DNA of 64,000 nt from Methanobrevibacter sp. GTDB lineage: Archaea; Methanobacteriota; Methanobacteria; Methanobacteriales; Methanobacteriaceae. The stretch lies in the NCBI RefSeq assembly GCF_017409525.1, contig NZ_JAFQSO010000004.1:62001-126000 (forward strand). The letters are read 5' to 3'. The position numbers and the translations under genes were made by a program. Below are positions 17,066 to 26,889 of this stretch, in pieces. Numbering within the stretch: position 1 is the first letter of the stretch; every line of letters begins with the position of its first letter. The notes beneath the pieces were generated by a model, which was given only the letters and a program-made list of their open reading frames with translations, made no database searches and was not told where the DNA came from.

Positions 17066-18268
17066 TTATTTTTCACTAGCTGACATGCCAGCCAAATATC
17101 CAGTGGAAAATGCTATCTTTAGATTATAACCACCTGTAGGTCCATGCAGATTTAAGGTTTCACCTGCAAAATACAAATTTGGAGTTATAGTGGATTCCAT
17201 TGTTTTTGAATTAATATAAGATAAATCAACACCGCCAATGGTTACCTTTGATAAATCACTATTAAAACCACTGATTTCAAAAACAAACCTTTTCAAGTTT
17301 TCAATCAACCTGTTTTTACTTTTCTTATTGATTCTTGAAAGTTGAATCCCACCATCCAAATCAATTTCGCTTAAAAAGAATCCTATGAACTTGCTTGTTA
17401 AAAATAACTTTAAATAATTCTTCAGCATGGTCTTTCCTTTAGATTGAAAATCCTTGCTAAACTTTTCATTTAATTGCTCCCTGCTTAATTCAGGGCATAA
17501 ATCAATGGAAATATCAAAACCGACATCAGGAGCGCTTTCCAACAAGCTATAATCTATACTTTCAGAAATTTCATTGCTCAAGTTAATGATTCCGGGACCT
17601 GTCAGGCCGACATGAGAAAACAAAACATTATCTTGAATTTTAACATTATTATAACTTATAACAACATCGTACAATGTAATTCCAGCAATGCTTGATAAAT
17701 CCTTTCTTGTCAATAATGGAACAAGCCCATATTTAATGTCCGTTAGCGGCTGTTTTGTCAATGCATAGTTTTTAATATTACATCCAGTCTGTGGATAAGT
17801 AACTCCGCCTGTAGCTATTATCACCTTATCAGCTTTAATTTCATCATTGATAATAAATCCTTCTCTGATGGATTTCACTTCAAAGTTATAACTTATAACA
17901 ACATTATCCAAATAGCCAGTTAAAATATCCAATATATCGCTAGATTTTTCTGTTTCAGGAAAAACCCTATTATTATCCTCTTCAATAAAGTATAAACCTT
18001 TATCTTGAAAAAGAGAAAGCAAATCTTCATTAGTAAACGTATAAAAAGAGTGTTTTAAAAAGTTTTTTTGAGAATATGAGTTTAATAGCTTCTTTATCGG
18101 CTTTAGATTGGTGATATTGCATCTCCCACCACCGGTCATCAATAACTTAAGACCTAATTTAGAGTTTTTTTCAAGCAATATTACATTTGAGGAATTTCGA
18201 CTGGCCGCAATCGCAGCTATAATCCCTGCCGGCCCCCCGCCGACAACAGCTATATCATATTCTTCCAT
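17066..18268 (-). CDS. HI0933-family NAD(P)/FAD-dependent oxidoreductase
   Basis: 400 aa. FAD-binding GGGPAGIIAAIAASR (about residues 10-24), the family signature KLLMTGGGRCNITN (about 43-56), and C-terminal FAGETLNLHGPTGGYNLKIAFSTG, all characteristic of the HI0933/YhiN group. Substrate is not established for archaeal members. It lies 22 bp after aspS on the same strand. Confidence 0.85.
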   Translation of the reverse strand: MEEYDIAVVGGGPAGIIAAIAASRNSSNVILLEKNSKLGLKLLMTGGGRCNITNLKPIKKLLNSYSQKNFLKHSFYTFTNEDLLSLFQDKGLYFIEEDNNRVFPETEKSSDILDILTGYLDNVVISYNFEVKSIREGFIINDEIKADKVIIATGGVTYPQTGCNIKNYALTKQPLTDIKYGLVPLLTRKDLSSIAGITLYDVVISYNNVKIQDNVLFSHVGLTGPGIINLSNEISESIDYSLLESAPDVGFDISIDLCPELSREQLNEKFSKDFQSKGKTMLKNYLKLFLTSKFIGFFLSEIDLDGGIQLSRINKKSKNRLIENLKRFVFEISGFNSDLSKVTIGGVDLSYINSKTMESTITPNLYFAGETLNLHGPTGGYNLKIAFSTGYLAGMSASEK

Positions 18269-18290
18269 ATTATCTAAAAAAGAAAAGAAA

Positions 18291-19619
18291 TTAAGGGGTT
18301 AATCTGTGCCTGTCTCTTGGGAAGAGCACACATTCACGGATGTTTTCAGCGCCGGTGAGAACCATAGTCAGCCTATCAGCACCTACACCCCAACCTGCAT
18401 GAGGAGGCATACCGTATTCAAACGCTTTAAGGTAGCTTCCGAATCCATCAGGATTTAATCCTCTTTCTTCTATTTGTTTTAGGAGCAAATCATGTTGGTG
18501 CACACGAGTAGCACCTGAAGACAACTCTAAGTTATTGTACATTAAATCGAATGCATGAGAGTATTTTTCATCCCCTTCTTTAGGCATTACATAGAATGGC
18601 TTAATTTCAGTTGGCCATTCAGTCAAGAAGTAGAATCCGCCCATTTGATCGCCTAAAGCTTTTTCGGCTTCACGGGATAAATCTTCTCCCCAATCCATTT
18701 CAACATCTTTAGCATTAACGATTTCCACAGCTTCATCATAAGTTACTACAGGGAATCTCTTATCTGGAACTTCGATTTCATGGCCTAAAATATCTAACTC
18801 TTCAGCGCAATTATTATTTACATCAGTGATTACATTAACAAGCATGTCATTTAAAATGTTCATTACGTCAACATCGTCCATAAATGACGCTTCAGCATCA
18901 ATAGAAACTGCTTCGTTCAAGTGTCTTAATGTATCGTGTTCCTCTGCTCTGAAAATTTGACCAATTTCAAATACCTTATCCATTCCACTAGCCATCATCA
19001 TCTGCTTGTACAATTGTGGAGATTGGCCTAAAAATGCTTCTTTTTCAAAGTAAATAATAGGGAATAATTCTGTTCCTCCTTCAGTAGCGGATGCTACAAG
19101 CTTAGGAGTGTTGATTTCATGAAATCCATTATCATAGAAGAAATCTCTGATTGAATGGAACATTTGACCTTTAATTTTAAAAATTGCTGAAACATTTTCT
19201 TTTCTGATATCCAAAAATCTTGAATCTAATCTTGTATCAATTCCAGCTTTAACCTTTTCAGTTGGATCCATTGGTAAAGGTTGATTAGCTAAGTTTAAAA
19301 CTTTAATTTCTTTTGGTAAAATTTCAACACCATTTGGTGCTTTAGGAGCTTCTTGAGCCATACCTTTAATTGCAACAACGGATTCTTTTCTAAATTCTCT
19401 TAACTGTTCTAATATTTCTGCATCTACTTTTTTACTTGGAGCGGTTATTTGAACTTTACCAGTCACGTCACGAATAATAACGAACATGATTCCGCCGAAA
19501 TCACGGATTTCATGTACCCAACCCATTACAGTAACATCACTGCCTGCAATTTCAGCAGTGCATTGGTTAGCATAGTTAGTTCTTCTCCAATCATGTAATA
19601 AACCTTGCAAATTATTCAC
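18291..19619 (-). CDS. aspS: Aspartyl-tRNA synthetase, archaeal type
   Basis: 442 aa class II synthetase with an N-terminal OB anticodon-binding domain ([19 protein letters not shown]) and no bacterial insertion domain. Motif 2 region [14 protein letters not shown] and motif 3 [15 protein letters not shown] are visible. In related methanogens this enzyme also charges tRNA-Asn with aspartate, which GatCAB then amidates; gatA is at 34 kb here. Whether this copy is non-discriminating is inference. A poly-A/T region separates it from hisD. Confidence 0.95.
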   Translation of the reverse strand: MNNLQGLLHDWRRTNYANQCTAEIAGSDVTVMGWVHEIRDFGGIMFVIIRDVTGKVQITAPSKKVDAEILEQLREFRKESVVAIKGMAQEAPKAPNGVEILPKEIKVLNLANQPLPMDPTEKVKAGIDTRLDSRFLDIRKENVSAIFKIKGQMFHSIRDFFYDNGFHEINTPKLVASATEGGTELFPIIYFEKEAFLGQSPQLYKQMMMASGMDKVFEIGQIFRAEEHDTLRHLNEAVSIDAEASFMDDVDVMNILNDMLVNVITDVNNNCAEELDILGHEIEVPDKRFPVVTYDEAVEIVNAKDVEMDWGEDLSREAEKALGDQMGGFYFLTEWPTEIKPFYVMPKEGDEKYSHAFDLMYNNLELSSGATRVHQHDLLLKQIEERGLNPDGFGSYLKAFEYGMPPHAGWGVGADRLTMVLTGAENIRECVLFPRDRHRLTP

Positions 19620-19774
19620 CTCGGTTTTGTAAAAATAAATAATAATGATAAATTTTCATTATAAATCTAATTTAGTTTTAATGTTTAATAAATATATATG
19701 TAAATTTCAAAAAAAATACATCCTGAAAATTACGATAAAAAAATAAAAAAAGCATAATAGCTAATAATAAGCTA

Positions 19775-21046
19775 TTATTCTAAACGTTTTTTAAATGAAT
19801 TAGCATGCGCAAAAAAGCCTTCATATTCTGCAATTGGAACAGAAGTTTTAGAAAGCTCTTTAAGACCCTCTTTTGAGATTCTTTGAACCGTTGGCTTTTT
19901 AATAAATGCTTCTGTTGAAAGACCTGAATACATTTTAGCTCCCCCGCCAGTAGGCAAAACGTGATTTGTTCCAGACCCGTAATCTCCAGCTGCAACAGGT
20001 GAGTAAGCGCCTAAAAATATTGAACCTGCATTGTTAATGTGTGATAGTGCCTCATCATCATCGGCTGTGGATATGATTAAATGCTCAGGAGCATATTCAT
20101 TTGTAACATGAATAGCTTCCTCGAATGTGTCAGTGATAATAATTTTTCCGCTTTTTGCCAATGATTCCTCTATAATTTCACGCCTTGGAGCTATTTCAGT
20201 TAATTGTTTAACAAATTCATCAGTTCTAATTGCTAAGTCTTCACTATCAGTTACTAAAAAACAAGATGCATTAGGGTCATGTTCTGCCTGTGCTAATATG
20301 TCAGTTGCTAAAAATTCTGGATTTGCTGTGGAATCAGCCAATATCAAAACTTCAGATGGTCCAGCTGGAAACTCTATATCTACTTGACCATATACTAATT
20401 TCTTTGCAGCGGTAACGAATATATTTCCTGGACCAACAATTTTTTCAACACGGGGAATGGATTCAGTACCATATGCAAGACCGGCAATAGCCTGGGCACC
20501 TCCAACTTTATAAATCTCATCAGCCCCAGCAATATCTGCAGCCACCAAAATTGCATCAAGGATTTTGCCATCCTTTTGTGGAGGAGTAACACAAACTACT
20601 TTTTCAACCCCAGCAATCTTTGCTGGTATTACTGTCATCAATATTGATGAAGGGTAAGCTGCACGTCCACCAGGAATATAACAGCCAGCAGAGTTAATAG
20701 GCCTTACAATTTGACCTGCAATAATGCCGGGATTTACTTCCATTTCCCATTCGGACGGAATTTGTTTTTTATGAAATTTCTCAATATTGGATGCTGCCTT
20801 CTTTAGTGCAACAAGCAATTCATCATCTAAAGTATCATAGGCTTCATCAATTTCATCTTTCGATACTTTCAAATTTTCTATCATAACCCCATCAAATTTT
20901 TCAGTATAATCTCTAATAGCATTATCCTTATTATCTTTGACATTGTCTAATATATCAGATACAATATCTAAAACCTTATTTACATCTTCCTCTGATCTTT
21001 TAATGGTTTGAGATAAATCAATCTCAGAATATTTAAGAATTTCCAT
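19775..21046 (-). CDS. hisD: Histidinol dehydrogenase
   Basis: 423 aa. Zinc-site signature [25 protein letters not shown] nucleotide-region motif, [11 protein letters not shown], and the C-terminal APEHLII and [13 protein letters not shown] blocks. Oxidises L-histidinol to histidine in two NAD+ steps, the end of the histidine pathway. Starts 6 bp after ilvD, so the two amino-acid genes are an operon even though they serve different pathways. Confidence 0.96.
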   Translation of the reverse strand: MEILKYSEIDLSQTIKRSEEDVNKVLDIVSDILDNVKDNKDNAIRDYTEKFDGVMIENLKVSKDEIDEAYDTLDDELLVALKKAASNIEKFHKKQIPSEWEMEVNPGIIAGQIVRPINSAGCYIPGGRAAYPSSILMTVIPAKIAGVEKVVCVTPPQKDGKILDAILVAADIAGADEIYKVGGAQAIAGLAYGTESIPRVEKIVGPGNIFVTAAKKLVYGQVDIEFPAGPSEVLILADSTANPEFLATDILAQAEHDPNASCFLVTDSEDLAIRTDEFVKQLTEIAPRREIIEESLAKSGKIIITDTFEEAIHVTNEYAPEHLIISTADDDEALSHINNAGSIFLGAYSPVAAGDYGSGTNHVLPTGGGAKMYSGLSTEAFIKKPTVQRISKEGLKELSKTSVPIAEYEGFFAHANSFKKRLE

Positions 21047-21052
21047 TTTACA

Positions 21053-22702
21053 CTACCTCATTATAGCACCAGTGTCAGCAGAGTGGACTAACTTCTGATA
21101 TATTGCCAGCCACCCTGTAACATCACTTTCAGGGTGTTTAACTTCTTTTAGTCTTTTTTCAATTTCCTCATCACTGAGCTCAACATTTATCAATCTATTG
21201 TTAATGTCGATTTCTATTATATCCCCATTCTGTATCGCTGCAATTGGACCGTCTTCCATGGCTTCCGGAGATACGTGACCTACACAAGGGCCTCTTGTTC
21301 CTCCAGAAAATCTTCCATCAGTAATTAAACCAACGTCCTTAATATTCATTCCAGCAAGAGCGGAGGTAGGATTTAACATTTCTCTCATGCCCGGACCGCC
21401 TTTCGGTCCTTCATATCTGATAACTACAATATCCCCTTCACCGATTTCATGGTCAAATATTGCTTTTGTTACTTCTTCTTCAGAATCATAAACTTTTGCA
21501 GGTCCTTTAAGATGCATCAAGTTCTCTGCAACAGCACCTTTTTTAACAACACTACCATTAGGGGCGAGATTTCCTTTAAGAATTGCAATTCCACCATCTT
21601 CATGAACCGGATTATCCAATGTATGAATTACATTGGTGTTCTTATTTTCTACTTTCTCAAGATTTTCAGCAATAGTTTTTCCAGTGACAGTCAATTGATC
21701 AGTGTCAATTTTGTCTCCTAACGTTTTGAGTACCGCTTGAATTCCTCCAGCCAAGTGCAAATCCATCATGGAGTCTTCTCCTGCAGGAGATATTAAGGCA
21801 ATATGAGGAACACGTCTTGATATTTCATCAAACAATTCCAAATCAACATTAACGCCTTCAACTTCACTTGCAAGTGCTGGAATGTGTAAAGCAGTATTTG
21901 AAGAACCGCCCAATGCCATGTCAACTGCAATTGCATTGTTGAAAGCTTCTTGAGTCATGATATCTGACGGTTTAATGTCTTCTTCAACCAGTTTAATGAT
22001 TTGTTTACCTGATTCAAAAGCTATTTGATTGTTTTCATCAGTTAAAGCGTGAGTAGTTGCACATGTTGGAAGGGACAAGCCTAATGTTTCGGTGATGCAT
22101 GCCATGGTGTTTGCTGTAAACAATCCGGAACAGCTCCCAGCTCCTGGACATGCGCATTTTTCAAGTTCATGGACTTCTTCTTCAGTCATTTTTCCAGCAG
22201 AATATGAACCAACAGCTTCAAAGACTGTGATTAAATCTGCAGGCTTATCATTATAAGAACCGGCTGCCATAGGTCCACCAGTGACAACAATTGACGGAAC
22301 ATTTACTCTTGCAGCTCCCATAATCATTCCAGGAACAATCTTATCACAACTCGGAATCAAAACAAGCCCGTCAAAAGCATGCCCCTTAGTCATGCTTTCA
22401 ACAGTTGCGGCAATAATTTCTCTAGATGGAAGAGAATATTTCATGCCCTCATGGTTCATGCTTATTCCATCGCAAACTGCCATAGTATCAAATTCAAATG
22501 GGACACCACCAGCGGCAATAATACCCTCTTTAACAAATTCCACAAGGTCTTTTAAATGAATATGGCCTGGTACGATGTCTGTAAAACTATTAGCAATGCC
22601 AATGAATGGCTTTTTAAAGTCGTCATCATCGAGTCCACAAGCCCTTAGAAGAGATCTGTGAGGAGCTCTTTGAATACCTTTTTTAATATTATCACTTTTC
22701 AT
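21053..22702 (-). CDS. ilvD: Dihydroxy-acid dehydratase
   Basis: 549 aa. Iron-sulphur cysteines lie in [24 protein letters not shown] and [35 protein letters not shown] is near the C-terminus. Dehydrates the dihydroxy acids made by IlvC to the 2-oxo acids of valine and isoleucine synthesis. Promoter: CATATATATTTG about 30 bp before the ATG, with GTGTGATTAA immediately upstream. First gene of ilvD-hisD. Confidence 0.96.
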   Translation of the reverse strand: MKSDNIKKGIQRAPHRSLLRACGLDDDDFKKPFIGIANSFTDIVPGHIHLKDLVEFVKEGIIAAGGVPFEFDTMAVCDGISMNHEGMKYSLPSREIIAATVESMTKGHAFDGLVLIPSCDKIVPGMIMGAARVNVPSIVVTGGPMAAGSYNDKPADLITVFEAVGSYSAGKMTEEEVHELEKCACPGAGSCSGLFTANTMACITETLGLSLPTCATTHALTDENNQIAFESGKQIIKLVEEDIKPSDIMTQEAFNNAIAVDMALGGSSNTALHIPALASEVEGVNVDLELFDEISRRVPHIALISPAGEDSMMDLHLAGGIQAVLKTLGDKIDTDQLTVTGKTIAENLEKVENKNTNVIHTLDNPVHEDGGIAILKGNLAPNGSVVKKGAVAENLMHLKGPAKVYDSEEEVTKAIFDHEIGEGDIVVIRYEGPKGGPGMREMLNPTSALAGMNIKDVGLITDGRFSGGTRGPCVGHVSPEAMEDGPIAAIQNGDIIEIDINNRLINVELSDEEIEKRLKEVKHPESDVTGWLAIYQKLVHSADTGAIMR

Positions 22703-23162
22703 TTAATCACACAGGTTTAATCAATCACAAATATATATGTAATTAATAACTTTTATAATATTTGAATAAGGTAATATTGAAAATAAAAATTATAAAATAA
22801 AAAAAGTGGAAAATAGATTCCCCCGTGTTCATAAAAAATATAAAAGGTACAATTTTAAAAGTTTCACTAGACAACCTAAAAAATGACAAATAAATTTTAC
22901 GTTTTTACCGATTTTCGTAAATTTTACTTATCACAATTTCAATTCGAAACAGTGAAACACTAGTTTACCATGCCATTATAATTTGAGTTTTAAATATATT
23001 CTAACAAAATTATACATCACCAACTAAATCTAAATATCACACGCATCCATCAAAAATCATTTTTCATGCATGTAGTATTCGACATAATTGAAACATATTT
23101 TTAAATTAATTCATTAAAGTTAACTACCCCCTCATGAAACTTTGCTCAACAACATTTTTTAA
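22703..23162. other. 460-bp gene-free region between ilvD and the surface protein
   Basis: I see no gene longer than 27 codons. It holds the ilvD promoter at its left edge. The middle has two dyads: TTTACG/CGTAAA (around 22897-22920) and AGTGAAAC (22950-22957) facing GTTTCACT (22861-22868). A 27-codon frame at 22883-22963 covers most of this part. The region could be degenerate coding DNA or a regulatory RNA; nothing decides between them. Confidence 0.35.
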
Positions 23163-23897
23163 TTAAAATCTTCTTTTTAAAGATACACCAACAATTGACA
23201 TTAAAGCCAAGATAGCTAAAGCAATTGGATTACCCGCAGCAGGCATAGTGGCAGGTTCTTGAACTCCACCATCATCACCACCTACAACATCCGCATAAGC
23301 CAAAGCAATATTATTGTATGGATTAGGATCTAGAGTGTCACTGTATGCTTCGACTAGGAAAATAATATCTTTATTTCCTACAACTTTATAAAAAACATAT
23401 AAAATTGCTGATTCACCAGCTTCTAAATCACCAACATCCCAAATACCATCATAAAAGGAATATTCTCCTTGGGAAGAAACATAACCAAAGTATAATAAAT
23501 CTCCAAAAATCAAATCTTTGACAATGACATTATCGGCAGTGTCAGGACCATTGTTAGTCACAAGAACACCTAACATTAACATGTCCCCAACTTTTACTTT
23601 AGAAGGTTGTGCTATAGCAATCACTTCTAAATCAGCGACCCCTTCGCCGGCAGCATCAACCATTATATCATCATCAACTTCATCATCATCAACTTCAGTC
23701 TCTGTGTCATCATCATCTTCATTATCTGTATCATCTACTGATACATCTTGATCATCTGAAACTTGAACAACATTTCCATCATCTGCACTTTCGGTATAGG
23801 CAGAATTGTCTACGTCTTCAGCTGCAATTACAGGGAGCAACATGAAAATCAATGCAATTACAACACCTATTTTTAACATGTTTGTTTTTAAACTCAA
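23163..23897 (-). CDS. Small DUF11 surface (adhesin-like) protein
   Basis: About 244 aa. AAAGGTG precedes a TTG at 23897, making that the likely start; ATG 23879 is the alternative. Order: signal peptide (MLKIGVVIALIFMLLPVIAA), a strongly acidic Asp/Glu-rich stretch (about 35-80), one DUF11 immunoglobulin-like repeat (residues about 85-205: VTNNGPDTADNVIVKD...GDLEAGESA), then TMPAAGNPIA and a hydrophobic tail ending in KRRF, the anchor typical of Methanobrevibacter adhesin-like proteins. Most of those are far larger with many repeats; this one has a single repeat, so it may be a minimal surface protein. Ligand unknown. Confidence 0.82.
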   Translation of the reverse strand: MSLKTNMLKIGVVIALIFMLLPVIAAEDVDNSAYTESADDGNVVQVSDDQDVSVDDTDNEDDDDTETEVDDDEVDDDIMVDAAGEGVADLEVIAIAQPSKVKVGDMLMLGVLVTNNGPDTADNVIVKDLIFGDLLYFGYVSSQGEYSFYDGIWDVGDLEAGESAILYVFYKVVGNKDIIFLVEAYSDTLDPNPYNNIALAYADVVGGDDGGVQEPATMPAAGNPIALAILALMSIVGVSLKRRF

Positions 23898-24271
23898 AAT
23901 AAACACCTTTTATATTTTTTAGTTTATGATAGAATTAACATTACGTTTCATTTCCTTGAACAGCAATATTAACAATAAACTAATTATAACTTAAAAAATT
24001 AACATATATAAAGTTAACAAATAAATAATTAAATCAATATGAATTATACAAAACTATATCTATTTGATATTTTATACAATAACATTCAGCATTTAAAAAA
24101 TAAAATATATATTCAACATAACAACAAAATATAATATTCATATTAACATTATAAAAATATTTACATGAAAAAAGTATAATCCTGTTTAATTATTGTAAAA
24201 TCTACTAATAATATTGGTTTTGTATATTGTAAAACTAATAATTATTTAGTAGTAAAAATATATCTATACCT
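23898..24271. other. Divergent AT-rich promoter region
   Basis: A 374-bp gene-free stretch separates the surface protein and the radical SAM gene. It is extremely AT-rich, contains several TATA-like elements on both strands (for example around 24000-24012 and 24128-24135), and ends in the long inverted repeat listed separately. I see no small gene. Confidence 0.5.
24202..24252 (+). promoter_or_regulatory. Long inverted repeat just before the radical SAM gene
   Basis: CTACTAATAAT (24202-24212) faces ATTATTTAGTAG (24241-24252), with an inner GTTTT/AAAAC pair, so about 16 pairs could form around a GTATATTGT loop, ending 19 bases before the ATG at 24272. It also contains two ATTGTAAAA direct repeats (one just upstream at 24192). 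It may be an operator or a leader hairpin. Confidence 0.4.
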
Positions 24272-25384
24272 ATGACTACATTAGAAAAGATGAAAATCTT
24301 AACAGATTCGGCACAATATGACCTTTGTGACTATGTAAGTCATAATAAGAGCTCACAGGTCAATTTGCCAGGAATTTATGAAGCAACTGGTCATAATGGG
24401 TGCAAAATACCCCTTTTTAAAACTCTTTTAACAAATAAGTGCAAAAATGATTGCAAATATTGCATTAATCAGTCTAAAAGAAACTTTACAAGACTTGAAT
24501 TATCACCGGAAGAACTTGCAAAGGCATTTCTTGGATACTACAACAAAGGACTGGTCAATGGCCTGTTTTTAAGCTCTGGAATTAGTGGTGATGTTGACGA
24601 AACTATGGAAAAACAAGTCGAAACCGTGCAACTTTTAAGAAAAAAATATGGATATGATGATTATATTCATCTGAAAGTTGTTCCAGGCGCAAGCAAAGAT
24701 TCAATTAAAAGAGCTATGGCGCTAGCAAACAGAGTCAGTATAAATATTGAAGCTGCAACACCTTCTGGGCTTGCAGAACTATCATCGACAAAGGACTACA
24801 ATAAAGATATATTAAAAAGGTTATCTTGGATAAATGCATTGCAACACAAAAGTACAACCTATCCTAACTCTACACACACCACCCAGCTAATCATAGGAGC
24901 TAACAATGAAACAGACAAGGAAATTCTTGAAAGAATGGAGAAAATATACAAAAAATCAGAACTGAAAAGAACATATTTTTCAGCATTTACACCAATCGAA
25001 GAAACAGAATTTTCAAATAAAGAAGCTTGTTCAACTGATAGGACCGCAAAACTATACAATGCCGACAGTTTACTTAATGATTATCATTATAACACTAAAG
25101 AGCTGGTATTTGATGAAAACGACAAACTGTCACTTACTCAAGATCCAAAGATTTTAGCTGCAAAAAATATGAATATATTCCCTGTAGAAATCAACAAAGC
25201 ACCACTTGTAGAGCTCATAAGAGTGCCTGGAATTGGCATGAAATCTGCACGAAAAATAATTTCTATTCGCAAAAAAATGCCATTCACAAATATAGAACAA
25301 TTGAAAAATTTAGGCGTTGTAGTCAATAGAGCCGAACCATATATAAAAATAAGCGGTGAATTTCAAACTACTTTTGATTTATAA
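24272..25384 (+). CDS. Radical SAM protein of the DNA modification/repair (UDG-linked) family
   Basis: 370 aa. The [4Fe-4S] motif is CKNDCKYC (Cys57, Cys61, Cys64). The C-terminal part has a helix-hairpin-helix (LIRVPGIGMKSARKIISIRKKMPF, about 311-340), suggesting contact with DNA. The whole resembles the bacterial/archaeal family described as putative DNA modification/repair radical SAM, which in bacteria is usually next to a gene with a uracil-DNA-glycosylase-like domain. No such partner is nearby here; flanking genes are a surface protein and parA/ParB-like. Reaction unknown. Confidence 0.8.
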   Translation: MTTLEKMKILTDSAQYDLCDYVSHNKSSQVNLPGIYEATGHNGCKIPLFKTLLTNKCKNDCKYCINQSKRNFTRLELSPEELAKAFLGYYNKGLVNGLFLSSGISGDVDETMEKQVETVQLLRKKYGYDDYIHLKVVPGASKDSIKRAMALANRVSINIEAATPSGLAELSSTKDYNKDILKRLSWINALQHKSTTYPNSTHTTQLIIGANNETDKEILERMEKIYKKSELKRTYFSAFTPIEETEFSNKEACSTDRTAKLYNADSLLNDYHYNTKELVFDENDKLSLTQDPKILAAKNMNIFPVEINKAPLVELIRVPGIGMKSARKIISIRKKMPFTNIEQLKNLGVVVNRAEPYIKISGEFQTTFDL

Positions 25385-25506
25385 GATTTACAGTTCAAAT
25401 TTAAACTATTAAAGCTAATTCTTATAAAAATTATTTAAGTGAAAATGGATTAAAATAATAGAATATTTTTAGAACAAATAGATTTCATAGAAATATCGAA
25501 TATACG

Positions 25507-25519
25507 ATTTCAAGTGTAA
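25507..25519 (-). promoter_or_regulatory. Isolated perfect mini-ORB (Orc1/Cdc6 site)
   Basis: The minus strand reads TTACACTTGAAAT, a 13/13 match to the mini-ORB repeats in the oriC at 45.8-46.46 kb. It lies in the 176-bp gap between the convergent radical SAM and ParB-like genes, about 20 kb from oriC. A single copy is too few for an origin but could bind Orc1/Cdc6. Confidence 0.55.
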
Positions 25520-25560
25520 AATCAATGTCTAAAGAAAGTTGATTCTAATGAATTAAAAAA

Positions 25561-26085
25561 TTAGTATTGATTAAACAGTTCCCAAATTTCAGGGTATTTT
25601 TTAGAAACGGCTTCATCAATTAATGTTGAAGCTTCTTTTGAAATACTGAATTCAGGCTCAGTTTTTCTTAAATATCTCAAAACAGCTGCAGATCTTGAAG
25701 ACCAAAGTGTAATTCTTGGATTCTTATCTACAATTTGAGTAACTTCCTCTATATGGGCTGGATCTGCTTGGATTTTTGGTGTTGTTTCATCTTCAATAGG
25801 AATATCACTATCTTCCTCTTCAGAAGCGGCTTCCTCTTCAACTTCCTCAATAATTTCTTCATCATCACTGGAAGTTGATTCGATTTCCTCTTCAATCTCT
25901 TCAAATATATTTTTACCTTCTTCACTAGACTTTTCTTCCTCTACGGGAGTGGAAATTTCAGAATCAGTTTCTTCTTTTTCATTTAACAAGTCTTCAAGAG
26001 ACTGAGTAGAATTACTATCAAAGTCTTCATCATAATATTCAGGAATCAATGAATCCAATCCTCTACCAAGACCTTTACCTGACAC
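25561..26085 (-). CDS. Short ParB-like partner of ParA
   Basis: 174 aa, GTG start behind GAGGAGGG. Residues 4-16 read KGLGRGLDSLIPE, nearly identical to the extreme N-terminal peptide of bacterial ParB/Spo0J that stimulates the ParA ATPase, including its basic residue. Residues about 20-115 are an acidic, disordered-looking Glu/Asp/Ser tract. Residues about 120-174 are a small, mostly helical domain (LWSSRSAAVLRYLRKT, then SISKEASTLIDEAVSKKYPEIW). The ParB nuclease fold (GERR motif) and helix-turn-helix are absent. The start is directly after the parA stop, so the two are co-translated. Likely the centromere-binding partner, comparable in role to archaeal SegB; DNA binding is inference. Confidence 0.7.
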   Translation of the reverse strand: MSGKGLGRGLDSLIPEYYDEDFDSNSTQSLEDLLNEKEETDSEISTPVEEEKSSEEGKNIFEEIEEEIESTSSDDEEIIEEVEEEAASEEEDSDIPIEDETTPKIQADPAHIEEVTQIVDKNPRITLWSSRSAAVLRYLRKTEPEFSISKEASTLIDEAVSKKYPEIWELFNQY

Positions 26086-26865
26086 TTATTGACCCTCCTC
26101 ATCTCTTTTTAGAATTTCTTTAGCCAATTTTAGATAAGCCTTTGTTCCAGTACTATCAGGATCATATATTAAACATGGCTTACCGAAACTTGGCGCTTCA
26201 GCTAATCTAATATTTCTTGGAATGATGGTTTTAAATAATAAATTGCTTTCACCAAAATGGCTTTTGAGTTCTTTATGAACATCTTTACTTAGTCTAGTTC
26301 TCTTATCATATAGAGTAAGGAGAATTCCTTTAATTGGGGTCGGGCTTCTGAGTCTTTTCTCTACTAATTGAATAGTATTAATTAAATCAGCCACACCTTC
26401 AAGGGCATAATACTCAGCTTGGATAGGTATTAATACACTATCTGAAGCTACTAATGCATTGACAGTAAGTACACCTAATGAAGGAGGTAAATCGATGAAT
26501 ATGTAGTCAAATAATGGTACAACATCGTTTAGAGTTTCTTTCAGTATAATGTGGTAGTTTTCGCGACGAGAAAGCTCCATGCCTGCACCACTAAGGGATA
26601 TATTACTTGGGATAATAAACAAATTTTTAATAAACGTAGGAATTGTTGCTTTTTTAACATTTATATCCCCAATGATGGCATCATAGATTGTATTTTCTAT
26701 TTTAGTTTTATCAATCCCGAAACTAGTGGTTGCATTAGCTTGAGGATCCATATCTACAACCAAAACAGATTTACCCATTACTGCTAGGGATGTTGCAGTA
26801 TTTACAACAGTAGTTGTTTTACCACAGCCCCCTTTTTGATTCATCACTGCAATTACTTCACTCAT
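26086..26865 (-). CDS. parA: ParA/Soj-type chromosome partitioning ATPase
   Basis: 259 aa. Deviant Walker A K11GGCGKT17 with the signature lysine, Walker A' in FIDLPPSLG (about residues 120-128), and KGILLTLYDKRTRLSKDV plus RNIRLAEAPSFGKP near the end, all typical of chromosomal ParA/Soj. These ATPases form a DNA-bound gradient that moves ParB-centromere complexes. Co-transcribed with the short ParB-like gene and preceded by a 417-bp repeat-rich region. The locus lies about 19 kb from the predicted oriC, as bacterial parAB loci often do. Confidence 0.93.
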   Translation of the reverse strand: MSEVIAVMNQKGGCGKTTTVVNTATSLAVMGKSVLVVDMDPQANATTSFGIDKTKIENTIYDAIIGDINVKKATIPTFIKNLFIIPSNISLSGAGMELSRRENYHIILKETLNDVVPLFDYIFIDLPPSLGVLTVNALVASDSVLIPIQAEYYALEGVADLINTIQLVEKRLRSPTPIKGILLTLYDKRTRLSKDVHKELKSHFGESNLLFKTIIPRNIRLAEAPSFGKPCLIYDPDSTGTKAYLKLAKEILKRDEEGQ

Positions 26866-26889
26866 TTAAAGAATTCTCCTATTTCTAAT

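Noticed and set aside
17641-17898. TATAACTTATAA motifs, including AAGTTATAACTTATAA, like those upstream of parA
   Set aside because: They lie within the HI0933-family coding sequence and encode the ordinary peptide VVISYN twice. Listed only as a caution about chance matches.
18915-18927. Mini-ORB-like TTCAAGTGT in aspS
   Set aside because: Only partial match and inside coding sequence.
22883-22963. 27-codon frame in the ilvD-surface protein gap
   Set aside because: Too short, no ribosome site and no recognised family; could be chance in AT-rich DNA.
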